A stretch of DNA of 64,000 bases from Nocardioides sp. GY 10127 (GTDB lineage: Bacteria; Actinomycetota; Actinomycetes; Propionibacteriales; Nocardioidaceae): assembly GCF_004919085.1 (NCBI RefSeq), contig NZ_STGL01000005.1:558001-622000 (forward strand), written 5' to 3'. Position numbers and translations under genes: made by a program. Shown here piece after piece: positions 18,798 through 25,474 of the stretch. The notes beneath the pieces were generated by a model, which saw only the letters and a list, made by a program, of their open reading frames with translations, was not told the DNA's origin and made no database searches. Within the stretch, counting starts at the first letter, position 1; every line of letters starts with the position of its first letter.

Positions 18798-19997
18798 TCA
18801 GCCGGTGGCGAGCAGCTCGCGGAGAGTCCGCTTCTTCTTCGCCAGCTTCTTGGTGAGCCGGGCGTTGCGGTGCTCCAGGTCGCCGACCGCCTGGCGGAGG
18901 CGGGCCGTGTCGGCGACCAGGTCGGCGAGGGCGTCGGTGGCGAGCTGGAGGCGGTGGGCCAGGTCGGGGTCGGTGGGGGCGGTGTCCGCGGGGGAGAGGG
19001 CGTCCGCCGGCACGCGCAGGGCGCCGGCGTCCCCGGTCACCGCGTAGCCGCCGTGGGCCAGGGCGTCCACCCAGCGCTCGCCGAGCGCGGCCAGCGCCTC
19101 CCTCGAGCCCTCCGACAGGCGGGCGAGCAGCCGGGCGACGGCTTCGCTGTCGGCCCCGCTGTCGGCCCCGTTGTCGGCCGGGCCGGCGGGCCCGTCGGTG
19201 AGCGACCCGACCAGGGTGCTGCGGTCCGGCACGGTGGCGGCCGCCGAGGTCGACTCGTTGACCTCGCGCAGGACGTCGAGGGCGGCCGGGTCCAGGGGGC
19301 GGACTCCGCCCCCGGCGGCGACCGGCGGCAGCGGGACGGCCACCGGGTCGACGCCGACGAGCCGCGCCACGACGGTCCACGCGGCGTCCACGACCGGCCG
19401 CTCGGCGTCCGCCACGACCACGTGCACGCGGTCGGCGCGCCGCAGCTCGTCGGCCCACCGGTGCAGGACGGCGGGCAGGTCCTGGTCCGCCCACGGCAGC
19501 GCCCACCCGTCACTCGCGCCGGAGCCGGGCTCGCGGCCCAGGCAGCGGCGCGCGAACCGGCTGAACGGCAGGTCGCAGCCGTGCCACAGCGCCTCGGCCC
19601 AGGCGTGCGCCAGCTGGTGGGCGGGGTCGGCGACGAGCACCACGACGTGGACCTCGAACGAGCCGAGGGAGTCCAGCAGCAGGTCGATCTGGTCCGGGGT
19701 CGCCCCCGCCAGCAGCTCCTCGGCCACGAGGACGGCGTCCTGCGACCGCGCGCCGGAGGTGCGGGCGCGCCGGCACAGCCGGGCCCAGCTGCCCTCGACG
19801 TCCTTGCGTCGCAGGCCGTGGGGGGCGTGCAGCCGGCGGATCTCGAGGCCCGCGTGCCGGCTCTCCTCGGCCGAGCGGGCCGGCACCGTCACCCCGTGCT
19901 CGGCCAGGACGTCCCGGGCCGAGGCGAGACGGGCGGAGAGGTCGCCGCCGCCCGCGTGCGGGAGGCCGACCATGATCACGAACCTGCGCTTGGCCAT
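18798..19997 (-). CDS. Sulfotransferase-like (P-loop) protein with C-terminal coiled coil
   Basis: 399 residues beginning MAKRRFVIMVGLPHAGGGDLSARL, a P-loop-like strand-loop-helix like the hIGLHKTGTT start of bacterial sulfotransferase-related proteins. The canonical Lys and Thr are replaced (HAGGGD), so nucleotide (PAPS) binding is doubtful. A second strand with acidic end, QDAVLVAEELLAGATPDQ, and VHVVVLVADPAHQLAHAWAEALWHG follow, as in that family. The C-terminal 70 residues form a predicted coiled coil ending in the lysine-rich ARLTKKLAKKKRTLRELL. Function unknown; a role in cell-surface glycan modification is only a guess from relatives. I chose the ATG at 19997 because it starts at the conserved strand. 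Confidence 0.6.
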   Translation of the reverse strand: MAKRRFVIMVGLPHAGGGDLSARLASARDVLAEHGVTVPARSAEESRHAGLEIRRLHAPHGLRRKDVEGSWARLCRRARTSGARSQDAVLVAEELLAGATPDQIDLLLDSLGSFEVHVVVLVADPAHQLAHAWAEALWHGCDLPFSRFARRCLGREPGSGASDGWALPWADQDLPAVLHRWADELRRADRVHVVVADAERPVVDAAWTVVARLVGVDPVAVPLPPVAAGGGVRPLDPAALDVLREVNESTSAAATVPDRSTLVGSLTDGPAGPADNGADSGADSEAVARLLARLSEGSREALAALGERWVDALAHGGYAVTGDAGALRVPADALSPADTAPTDPDLAHRLQLATDALADLVADTARLRQAVGDLEHRNARLTKKLAKKKRTLRELLATG

Positions 19998-20144
19998 GGC
20001 CCGCAGGGTGTCAGGGGGTGGCGACCCCGGCCCGACCCTCCGGTGGACCCGCGGTGGCGGCTCGGTGTCGGCCCGGTGACCTCCTCCGAGGGGGGGCGGC
20101 GCGGGCGGTGGCACGCAGAGCCGGGAGGGGCGGGGGTGCCGGCC

Positions 20145-20777
20145 TCAGTCCTGGACGTGCCGGCGGACCCACTCCACGAACGGGACCATCCGCCGCCAGT
20201 CCTCCCGCACGACGTCCAGCGCCTCCGCGGTGTGGATGACGGGCTCGAACCCGATCATGTGCCCCATCGTCAGCGACCGGTGCCGGAGCAGGTCGATGCG
20301 CGGGTGGTCGGCCTCGAAGCCGCGGGGGCTGGTCTTGAGCCGGTCGCCGTTGCGCTCGAAGCCGGCCGCCTCGAGGTCGGCGACCAGGCGCTCGAGCTCC
20401 GGGCCGTACAGCTCGTGCGCCGCGGCCTCGCGGTAGGCGGCGAGACGAGTGCCGGACGCCTCGTAGAAGCCGCCTCCAGTGCGCAGCCCGCGCGGGGAGA
20501 GCTCGACGTAGAACCCGGTGGCCGGGCCCTGGGCGACGAACGCGCCCTGGTGGGTCTTGTAGGGCGTCTTGTCCTTGCTGAACCGGACGTCGCGGTACGG
20601 GCGGAAGATCTTCGCGGTCCCGAACTCGGGCTCGAGCGCGGCACAGAGCGCCGTCATCGGCCCCTTCACCGACTCCTCCCACACGTGCTTGTGGGCGTCC
20701 CAGAACGACTTGGTGTTGTCGACCTCCAGGTCGTCGTAGAAGTCGAGGGCAGCGACGGGGAAGCCGGTGAAGTCCAC
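20145..20777 (-). CDS. DUF2461 domain protein
   Basis: 210 residues of the DUF2461/TIGR02453 family. The signature is complete: FTGFPVAALDFYDDLEVDNTKSFWDAHKHVWEESVKGPM at the N-terminus, AKIFRPYRDVRFSKDKTPYKTHQGA in the middle and GFYEASGTRLAAYREAA. The function of the family is unknown; the conserved R-x-x-R-F-S-x-D-K-x-P-Y-K motif suggests a binding site for an acidic ligand. The GTG at 20777 matches the family N-terminus, with TAGGGT eight bases upstream and no ribosome site (probably leaderless). It stands alone on the minus strand. Confidence 0.88.
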   Translation of the reverse strand: MDFTGFPVAALDFYDDLEVDNTKSFWDAHKHVWEESVKGPMTALCAALEPEFGTAKIFRPYRDVRFSKDKTPYKTHQGAFVAQGPATGFYVELSPRGLRTGGGFYEASGTRLAAYREAAAHELYGPELERLVADLEAAGFERNGDRLKTSPRGFEADHPRIDLLRHRSLTMGHMIGFEPVIHTAEALDVVREDWRRMVPFVEWVRRHVQD

Positions 20778-20833
20778 GAGTCGCGACCCTAGTCGGCCGC
20801 CGCCACCCGCGTGGGCGGGCGGGCCGGGAAGCG

Positions 20834-20880
20834 GACGAGCGGGGTCGCGCCGCCTCCCGTGCGGTGCGACCCCGCTCGTC
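20834..20880. terminator. Terminator hairpin after the YbjN-like gene
   Basis: Perfect 15-bp arms GACGAGCGGGGTCGC (20834-20848) and GCGACCCCGCTCGTC (20866-20880), just downstream of the stop of the minus-strand gene at 20897. Confidence 0.8.
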
Positions 20881-20896
20881 GCGGGTGCGGGGTGGC

Positions 20897-21325
20897 TCAG
20901 GCCGCGGCCAGCGCCTTGACGGTGTGGACGTCCTCGAGCAGTCGGGCCACGGCGGCCACGACCGCGGCCGGGTCGAGCGGGTGGGCCGTGACGGACTCGG
21001 CCAGGGACACGGAGAACGTGCCGTCGCCGGCCAGGTGCAGCGTGATGCCACCGTCGACGGCGCTGCGCCCGGTGCGGTCCTGGATGACGGCCAGGAGGCG
21101 GTCGGCCTGGCGCAGGCCGCTGAAGGCCGGCGCCTCCAGCGCGACCCACGTGGCGTGCCCGGTGCGCTCGACCCAGACGAGGACGCCGTCGCCGCCGTCC
21201 TCGACCGTCCAGCCGCCATCGAACAGGCCGACCCCGGAGAAGTGAGTGCACAGGATGTCGTGGACCAGGTCCTCGACCTCTGGCCCGAGGTCGCCGAGCG
21301 GCATGTTCCCGAGAAGACTCGTCAT
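20897..21325 (-). CDS. YbjN-like small protein (T3SS-chaperone-like fold)
   Basis: 142 residues, MTSLLGNMPLGDLGPEVEDLVHDILCTHF at the start, then alternating strands and helices (GVLVWVERTGHATWVALEAPAFSGLRQADRLLAVIQDR, GITLHLAGDGTFSVSLAESV). Length and the alpha/beta pattern resemble YbjN-type (type III secretion chaperone-like fold) proteins common in actinomycetes, but no diagnostic motif was recognised, so the family assignment is tentative and the function unknown. The ATG at 21325 is preceded by TAACCT with seven bases between, consistent with a leaderless message; longer upstream extensions run into the tRNA-derived repeat and are not believable. Confidence 0.55.
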   Translation of the reverse strand: MTSLLGNMPLGDLGPEVEDLVHDILCTHFSGVGLFDGGWTVEDGGDGVLVWVERTGHATWVALEAPAFSGLRQADRLLAVIQDRTGRSAVDGGITLHLAGDGTFSVSLAESVTAHPLDPAAVVAAVARLLEDVHTVKALAAA

Positions 21326-21725
21326 GACCGCAAGGTTAAGAGCCGGGTCGGTCGGAGGGCCGCTTGTTCCTGAGACCGGACAATCCCGGACAGGGTGCGT
21401 GAGGGTGCCCTGACCTGCGAAGACCCGGATTCTCTCAACCACGGGCGTCAGGATCGACACGGCATGAGGCACCTCTGCCCCGGCAGGTGCGGCCGTGACC
21501 AGCGGGAGTGTCGCCGCGGGCGCGGATCGCCGTCGACGGGAGGCCCTGACGGGCGGAACGAGTGTTTCCGGAAACGGCGGTCCTGAATGAGTGGTTTCGG
21601 CGTCCTGACGCGCCTGACGACAGCCGTCGATCTGCCCGGACCTGGGCAGAAGTCCGGACGCGACAGGTGTCCGAGAAGTGCCGGGGAGGGGGCTCCCAGG
21701 CCCCGGGAACGACGCCCGGGAACGA

Positions 21726-21758
21726 CAGAGGGTCGCGCTCTGGGAGCGCGACCCTCTG
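21726..21758 (-). terminator. Distal copy of tRNA-Gly terminator hairpin
   Basis: Perfect 15-bp arms CAGAGGGTCGCGCTC (21726-21740) and GAGCGCGACCCTCTG (21744-21758) with a three-base loop, in the outer unit of the 89-bp duplication. Confidence 0.8.
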
Positions 21759-21766
21759 TGTGTCGG

Positions 21767-21804
21767 AGCGGATGACGAGACTCGAACTCGCGACATCGAC
21801 CTTG
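21767..21804 (-). pseudogene. Duplicated 3' half of tRNA-Gly
   Basis: 38 bases identical to the 3' half of the tRNA-Gly gene (21856-21893), from the last anticodon base to the discriminator base. It lacks the 5' half and D-arm and cannot fold as a tRNA. It arose by the 89-bp tandem duplication and lies between the two terminator copies. Confidence 0.85.
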
Positions 21805-21818
21805 CCGGGAACGACAGA

Positions 21819-21843
21819 GGGTCGCGCTCTGGGAGCGCGACCC
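21819..21843 (-). terminator. Proximal terminator hairpin of tRNA-Gly
   Basis: Perfect 11-bp arms GGGTCGCGCTC (21819-21829) and GAGCGCGACCC (21833-21843), three-base loop, 13 bases after the tRNA 3' end on the minus strand. Confidence 0.8.
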
Positions 21844-21855
21844 GCTGGGTGTCGG

Positions 21856-21928
21856 AGCGGATGACGAGACTCGAACTCGCGACATCGACCTTGGGAAGGT
21901 CGCGCTCTACCAACTGAGCTACATCCGC
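21856..21928 (-). tRNA. tRNA-Gly (anticodon CCC)
   Basis: 73 nt, read on the minus strand. The acceptor stem GCGGATG pairs with CATCCGC; D-arm GCTC-AGTTGGTA-GAGC; anticodon stem CGACC/GGTCG with loop TTCCCAA gives anticodon CCC (codon GGG); T-arm GCGAG-TTCGAGT-CTCGT; discriminator U73, as expected for glycine. The CCA end is not encoded. It is close to dcd, an arrangement I recall from other actinomycetes. Its 3' half is duplicated downstream. Confidence 0.95.
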
Positions 21929-21959
21929 GTGGCCGTGAGGCCGCCGCCACTCTAGACGA

Positions 21960-22787
21960 TCAGTCGTCGGTGGGCGGTATCCGGGTCAGGGTGGCGTAGC
22001 GGGGCTCGAGCCCGTCCCCGGACGAGCGGCCGGTGAGCCGCCGCTGCACCCACGGCACGGCGGCCTCGCGGAACCACTCGGCGTCGGAGCGCAGCCGCTC
22101 CTTGCGGGGCAGGGTGGGGCGCGGGGCGGGGTCCGGCACGGGCAGGTCGTGCGGGACGCCGAGCACGTCGAGGACACGGCCGGCCATGAGCCGGTGGCCG
22201 GGCGTGCCCATGTGCATGCGGTCGTCGTCCCAGTAGCCCCAGTCGCGGTACTCCCGCATGCGCCAGTAGTCCACGACGTCCGCCCCGACCGCGTCGGCCG
22301 CCTCGCGGACGAGCTCGTTGTAGAGGGCGAACCGGCCGCGCAGGAGCCGGTAGGTGGCGGAGCCGCCGGGGTCGAAGGCGGTCCAGACGAGGACGCGCGC
22401 GCCGGTGCCCGCCAGCCGGGCGAGGCCGTCGCGGTACTCCCCGACGAGCGCGTCGAGGTCGACGCTGGGCCGGAGGATGTCGTTGGCGCCGGCGTAGACC
22501 GTGACGAGGTCGGGCTCGAGGGCCAGGGCCGGCTCGAGCTGCTCGGCGAGGATGGGTCGGAGCTTGCGTCCCCGGATCGCGAGGTTGGCGTAGCCGAACG
22601 GCCGGCCCGCGGCGTCCGCCTGTGCCTGGAGCTGCTCGGCGACGCGGTCCGCCCACCCGCGCACGCCGTTCGGGCGCGCGGGGTCGGGGTCGCCGACGCC
22701 CTCGGTGAAGGAGTCGCCGAGGGCGACGTAGCGCGCCGGGAAGGGCACGGGACCGGACGCTGGGTGGGACGGCGCGATGGGGCTCAC
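21960..22787 (-). CDS. SGNH/GDSL hydrolase
   Basis: 275 residues with the SGNH esterase blocks: block [16 protein letters not shown] (nucleophile Ser), block [11 protein letters not shown] (Gly), block [16 protein letters not shown] (Asn) and block [14 protein letters not shown], which carries the catalytic Asp/His pair. No signal peptide is seen, so it is predicted cytosolic. Family members are lipases or esterases of varied specificity; the substrate is unknown. The start is GTG, with TAGCGT six bases upstream. The gap to the divergent dcd gene is only 23 bp, so the two -10 boxes overlap and the -35 regions must lie in the opposite coding sequences. Confidence 0.88.
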   Translation of the reverse strand: MSPIAPSHPASGPVPFPARYVALGDSFTEGVGDPDPARPNGVRGWADRVAEQLQAQADAAGRPFGYANLAIRGRKLRPILAEQLEPALALEPDLVTVYAGANDILRPSVDLDALVGEYRDGLARLAGTGARVLVWTAFDPGGSATYRLLRGRFALYNELVREAADAVGADVVDYWRMREYRDWGYWDDDRMHMGTPGHRLMAGRVLDVLGVPHDLPVPDPAPRPTLPRKERLRSDAEWFREAAVPWVQRRLTGRSSGDGLEPRYATLTRIPPTDD

Positions 22788-22793
22788 ACGCCC

Positions 22794-22803
22794 ACGCTAG
22801 GCT
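22794..22803. promoter_or_regulatory. Overlapping divergent -10 boxes for SGNH gene and dcd
   Basis: In the string ACGCTAGGCT, the minus-strand -10 TAGCGT (22794-22799) and the plus-strand -10 TAGGCT (22798-22803) share two bases. Each is six or seven bases before its start codon, so both mRNAs should begin at the start codon itself. Confidence 0.55.
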
Positions 22804-22810
22804 CCGCCTC

Positions 22811-23386
22811 GTGCTGCTCTCCGACCGGGACATCCGAGCCGAGCTCGACGCGGGCCGGATCGCGCTCGAACCCTTCGACGCGGAGATGATGCAGCCGTCG
22901 TCGATCGACGTGCGCCTCGACCGGTTCTTCCGGGTCTTCGAGAACCACAAGTACCCCGACATCGACCCGGCGCTGGACCAGTCGGACCTCACCCGCGTCG
23001 TCGAGCCCGACGGGGACGACCCGTTCATCCTGCACCCGGGCGAGTTCGTGCTGGGCTCGACCTTCGAGGTCGTCACCCTGCCCGACGACGTCGCGGCGCG
23101 CGTGGAGGGCAAGTCCTCCCTGGGCCGCCTCGGCCTGCTCACGCACGCCACGGCCGGCTTCGTGGACCCGGGCTTCTCCGGCCACGTGACCCTCGAGCTG
23201 GCGAACGTCGCGACGCTGCCGATCAAGCTCTACCCGGGCATGAAGATCGGCCAGTTCTGCTTCTTCCGGCTCTCCTCGCCCTCGGAGCACCCGTACGGTT
23301 CGGCGAAGTACGGGTCGCGCTACCAGGGCCAGCGGGGCCCCACGCCGTCCCGCTCCTACCAGAACTTCCACCGCACCCGGATCTGA
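22811..23386 (+). CDS. dcd: dCTP deaminase (probably bifunctional)
   Basis: 191 residues, typical length. Converts dCTP to dUTP; actinobacterial enzymes of this type usually also hydrolyse dUTP to dUMP, giving the thymidylate precursor in one enzyme. Motifs: [69 protein letters not shown] (with catalytic Glu of VTLELAN and the substrate loop), and PSRSYQNF at the C-terminus. The GTG start has TAGGCT seven bases upstream and no ribosome site. Its promoter overlaps that of the divergent SGNH hydrolase gene. Confidence 0.96.
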   Translation: MLLSDRDIRAELDAGRIALEPFDAEMMQPSSIDVRLDRFFRVFENHKYPDIDPALDQSDLTRVVEPDGDDPFILHPGEFVLGSTFEVVTLPDDVAARVEGKSSLGRLGLLTHATAGFVDPGFSGHVTLELANVATLPIKLYPGMKIGQFCFFRLSSPSEHPYGSAKYGSRYQGQRGPTPSRSYQNFHRTRI

Positions 23387-23435
23387 GCGGGGCCGGGTCC
23401 GTGAGGGCCCGGCGGTCCGGCGCGCACGGCTCGGC

Positions 23436-23612
23436 TCAGCCGTCGATCCGGTCGGCGAGCCCGCGGAGGCCGTCGGCCAGGCGGTGGCGCCCGGGGGTGG
23501 TGCGCTCGCCGCGCACCCCGGCGCGGGCGGTCGCGGCCGCGTGGGCGCGGGCGAGGCGCGCCTCGCGCTGCTGGCGGGCGGCGGTCTCGACGAGGTAGGG
23601 GTTCTCGGGCAC
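23436..23612 (-). CDS. Small hypothetical protein
   Basis: 58 residues, VPENPYLVETAARQQREARLARAHAAATARAGVRGERTTPG and a short amphipathic end (LADGLRGLADRID). Supported by a GTG start with AGGAG seven bases upstream and by its place as the last gene after the RHH-DUF4097 pair on the same strand, 98 bp downstream. Strongly basic and helical. No family recognised; it may be an accessory factor of the operon or an artefact of high GC. Confidence 0.5.
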   Translation of the reverse strand: MPENPYLVETAARQQREARLARAHAAATARAGVRGERTTPGRHRLADGLRGLADRIDG

Positions 23613-23710
23613 GGCGGTCTCCTGGAGGGCGGTGGTGGCTGCTGGGTGTCTGCTGGTTTCTGCTGGGTTCCTGCTTGGGGGCGTGCGGTGGTGCGTGACC
23701 GGGTGGCGGC

Positions 23711-24592
23711 TCAGGCCGGGTGCAGGGTCACGTCCCCGCTGACGGTGGTGGCCCGCACCTCGACGAAGTCCTGACCCGGCTCCGGGGCCCCGACCGGGGC
23801 GAGCGTGGAGCGGAGGCCGCCGGAGAGGCTGTTCACGTCGGTCCACACGGGGACGCCGGCCGGCACCCCGAGCCGGACGTCGCCCGAGGCGCCGCGGACC
23901 GTCACCGCGCCGCGGTGCACCAGTGCGGCGTGGAGGTCCCCGGAGCCGGTGGCGAAGGTGAGGTCGCCGGAGAGGCTGCCCACGAGGACGTCGCCGGAGC
24001 CGGACTTGAGGGACAGCTGCTCGGTGAGGTCGGCGCGGTCGACCCGCACGTCGCCGGAGCCGGTGGCCACGGACACCCCGGCCTGGACCTGCTCGAGGTG
24101 GAGGTCGCCGGAGCCGGTGCGCACCGACAGGTCGGCGGCCACGCGGACGACGTGCACGTCGCCGGACCCGGTGGCGACCTGCGTCGCCGAGGCCGCCTCG
24201 TCGAGCCGCACCTGGCCGGAGCCGGTCTTCACGGTGACGTCGCCGGCGGTGCCGTGGACGGTGATGTCGGCGCTGCCGGTGCGCACGTCGAGCGTGCTGC
24301 CGGTCGGCAGGGTGATGCTCACGTCGAGGCGCGGGTCGCCGCTGAAGAGGCCGCCGCGCGGGGCGAGGACGCGGACGGCGCCGGGCTGGGTCTCCACCCG
24401 GACCCGGTCGCTGTCGCGTCCGCTCACCTCCACGGTGGTGGTGGCGGTCTCGGCGAGGGTCACGAGGACGGTGCCGCGACCGGTCTCGACGAGGAGGTCG
24501 ATCGGGTCGGGGGTGTCGATCTCGCGGCGCAGCGGGCCGCCCTGGCGGGCGTCGGTGCCGGGGTTGCTGCCGGGGATGGTGCTGTCGGTCAT
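23711..24592 (-). CDS. DUF4097 beta-helix repeat protein
   Basis: 293 residues of DUF4097, a right-handed beta-solenoid built of short strands. The repeat signature is obvious: TGSADITV, TGSGQVRL, TGSGDVHVV, TGSGDLHLEQ, TGSGDVRVD, SGSGDVLVG, TGSGDLHAA, ASGDVRLG and VSGDVTLHPA, spaced about 18-20 residues apart from position 105 to the end. There is no signal peptide, which is unusual for the family, where many members are membrane-associated. It is 56 bp downstream of a ribbon-helix-helix gene and probably in the same transcript. Function of the family is unknown. Confidence 0.9.
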   Translation of the reverse strand: MTDSTIPGSNPGTDARQGGPLRREIDTPDPIDLLVETGRGTVLVTLAETATTTVEVSGRDSDRVRVETQPGAVRVLAPRGGLFSGDPRLDVSITLPTGSTLDVRTGSADITVHGTAGDVTVKTGSGQVRLDEAASATQVATGSGDVHVVRVAADLSVRTGSGDLHLEQVQAGVSVATGSGDVRVDRADLTEQLSLKSGSGDVLVGSLSGDLTFATGSGDLHAALVHRGAVTVRGASGDVRLGVPAGVPVWTDVNSLSGGLRSTLAPVGAPEPGQDFVEVRATTVSGDVTLHPA

Positions 24593-24648
24593 GGGGCCCT
24601 CCGGGGCGGTGGGTGGTGCGGGCTGATGGATGGCGCGGTTGGGGGTGC

Positions 24649-25170
24649 TCAGACCCAGCCGGTCTGCCGGCGTCCCTTGCCCCGGCCCGCGCCGAAGGGC
24701 AGGGAGGAGAGGTCGACGTCGACCCGCAGGGTGTCCGTCGCGGTGGCCTGCCGGACCGCGGAGACGAGCCAGGCGTTGAGGGACGTGCCGGCCTGGTTCG
24801 CCAGCTCCTCGGCGCGGGTCTTGAGCGAGTCGGGCAGGCGCAGCGTGAGGCGGGTGACGGAGCCGTCGTCGGGGTCGACGTCGCCGCCGGGCGCGGCGGG
24901 GGCGGCAGGGGCCTGGACGCTGGGGGCCGGCGGCGCGTCGACGACGAAGTCGAGGTCCCGGCCGTCCAGGCGGACCTCGACGCTGCCGGCGGGCATCGCG
25001 GCGGTGATCTCCGCGGCGGCGTGCGAGAGGGCCTCCATCAGGGCCAGGCGCGCGGCCGGCTCGATGGCGGCGCCGAGACGCTCGGCCGCCGCGGCGACCT
25101 CGGGGCTGGAGGACTCGGCGACGAGGCGGAGGTCGCGGCGGAGCCCGTCGAGGTACGGCGTCATGTCCAT
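24649..25170 (-). CDS. HicB-like ribbon-helix-helix regulator
   Basis: 173 residues. The N-terminal two thirds resemble a HicB-type alpha/beta region (EVRLDGRDLDFVVDAP) followed by a Pro/Ala linker. A ribbon-helix-helix DNA-binding domain lies at about 105-145 (VTRLTLRLPDSLKTRAEELANQAGTSLNAWLVSAVRQ), with the strand TRLTLRLP and the G-x-S-x-N-x-W-L-V turn typical of the fold. The C-terminus is basic (GRGKGRRQTGWV). No HicA toxin is next to it; the partner is a DUF4097 protein. The ATG at 25170 was chosen because CACTAT ends six bases before it and the mRNA is probably leaderless. Autorepression is likely: a TGACACCA/TGGTGTCA palindrome lies inside the promoter spacer. Confidence 0.8.
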   Translation of the reverse strand: MDMTPYLDGLRRDLRLVAESSSPEVAAAAERLGAAIEPAARLALMEALSHAAAEITAAMPAGSVEVRLDGRDLDFVVDAPPAPSVQAPAAPAAPGGDVDPDDGSVTRLTLRLPDSLKTRAEELANQAGTSLNAWLVSAVRQATATDTLRVDVDLSSLPFGAGRGKGRRQTGWV

Positions 25171-25176
25171 GACGTC

Positions 25177-25230
25177 ATAGTGACACCACTCTGGTGTCAG
25201 TACAAGCAATTCCTGGTGTCATGTGGTGTC
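25177..25230 (-). promoter_or_regulatory. RHH gene promoter with embedded operator
   Basis: On the minus strand -35 TTGTAC (25200-25205), 17-bp spacer, -10 CACTAT (25177-25182). The spacer and the -10 edge hold the inverted repeat TGACACCA (25181-25188) and TGGTGTCA (25192-25199). Two more TGGTGTC half-sites follow at 25214 and 25224. Half-site arrays of this kind suit a cooperatively binding ribbon-helix-helix repressor. The ATG is six bases after the -10. Confidence 0.65.
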
Positions 25231-25474
25231 CGCGGTGACGCCGGAGGGGTGAGGGTGCGTCTGACGTCTGTCGGGTCGCCCGGAACGTCCCAGGTCAGGC
25301 GGTACGCGAACCCGCCCCCGGAAGTTCCCTCCACCCGGGTGACACCGCTCACCGTGGGGGGCCGTACGGTGCTGCGGTTGCCTGCTGCAACGAACAGATC
25401 CCCCTGAGCGAACGAGCAGGACCGCACCACGCAGCACACGCGGCAGGCACGCTCATAGAAAGGAAGGCCTGCGC

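Larger units (their letters stand above)
21721..21895 (-). repeat. 89-bp tandem duplication covering tRNA 3' half and terminator
   Basis: The segment from 21721 recurs at 21810, an exact 89-bp shift. Each unit contains a terminator-like hairpin and the 3' half of the tRNA-Gly gene. Upstream (21326-21720) nothing else is coding; GTTTCCGGAAAC at 21564-21575 is a perfect 12-bp palindrome of unknown role. Confidence 0.9.

Noticed and set aside
21721..21928. tRNA 3' duplication considered as phage or ICE attachment sites
   Set aside because: The two copies are only 89 bp apart with no integrase or cargo; a local tandem duplication is simpler.
24649..25170. HicB-like protein considered as part of a HicAB toxin-antitoxin system
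   Set aside because: No HicA-sized toxin gene is adjacent; the partner is a DUF4097 protein.
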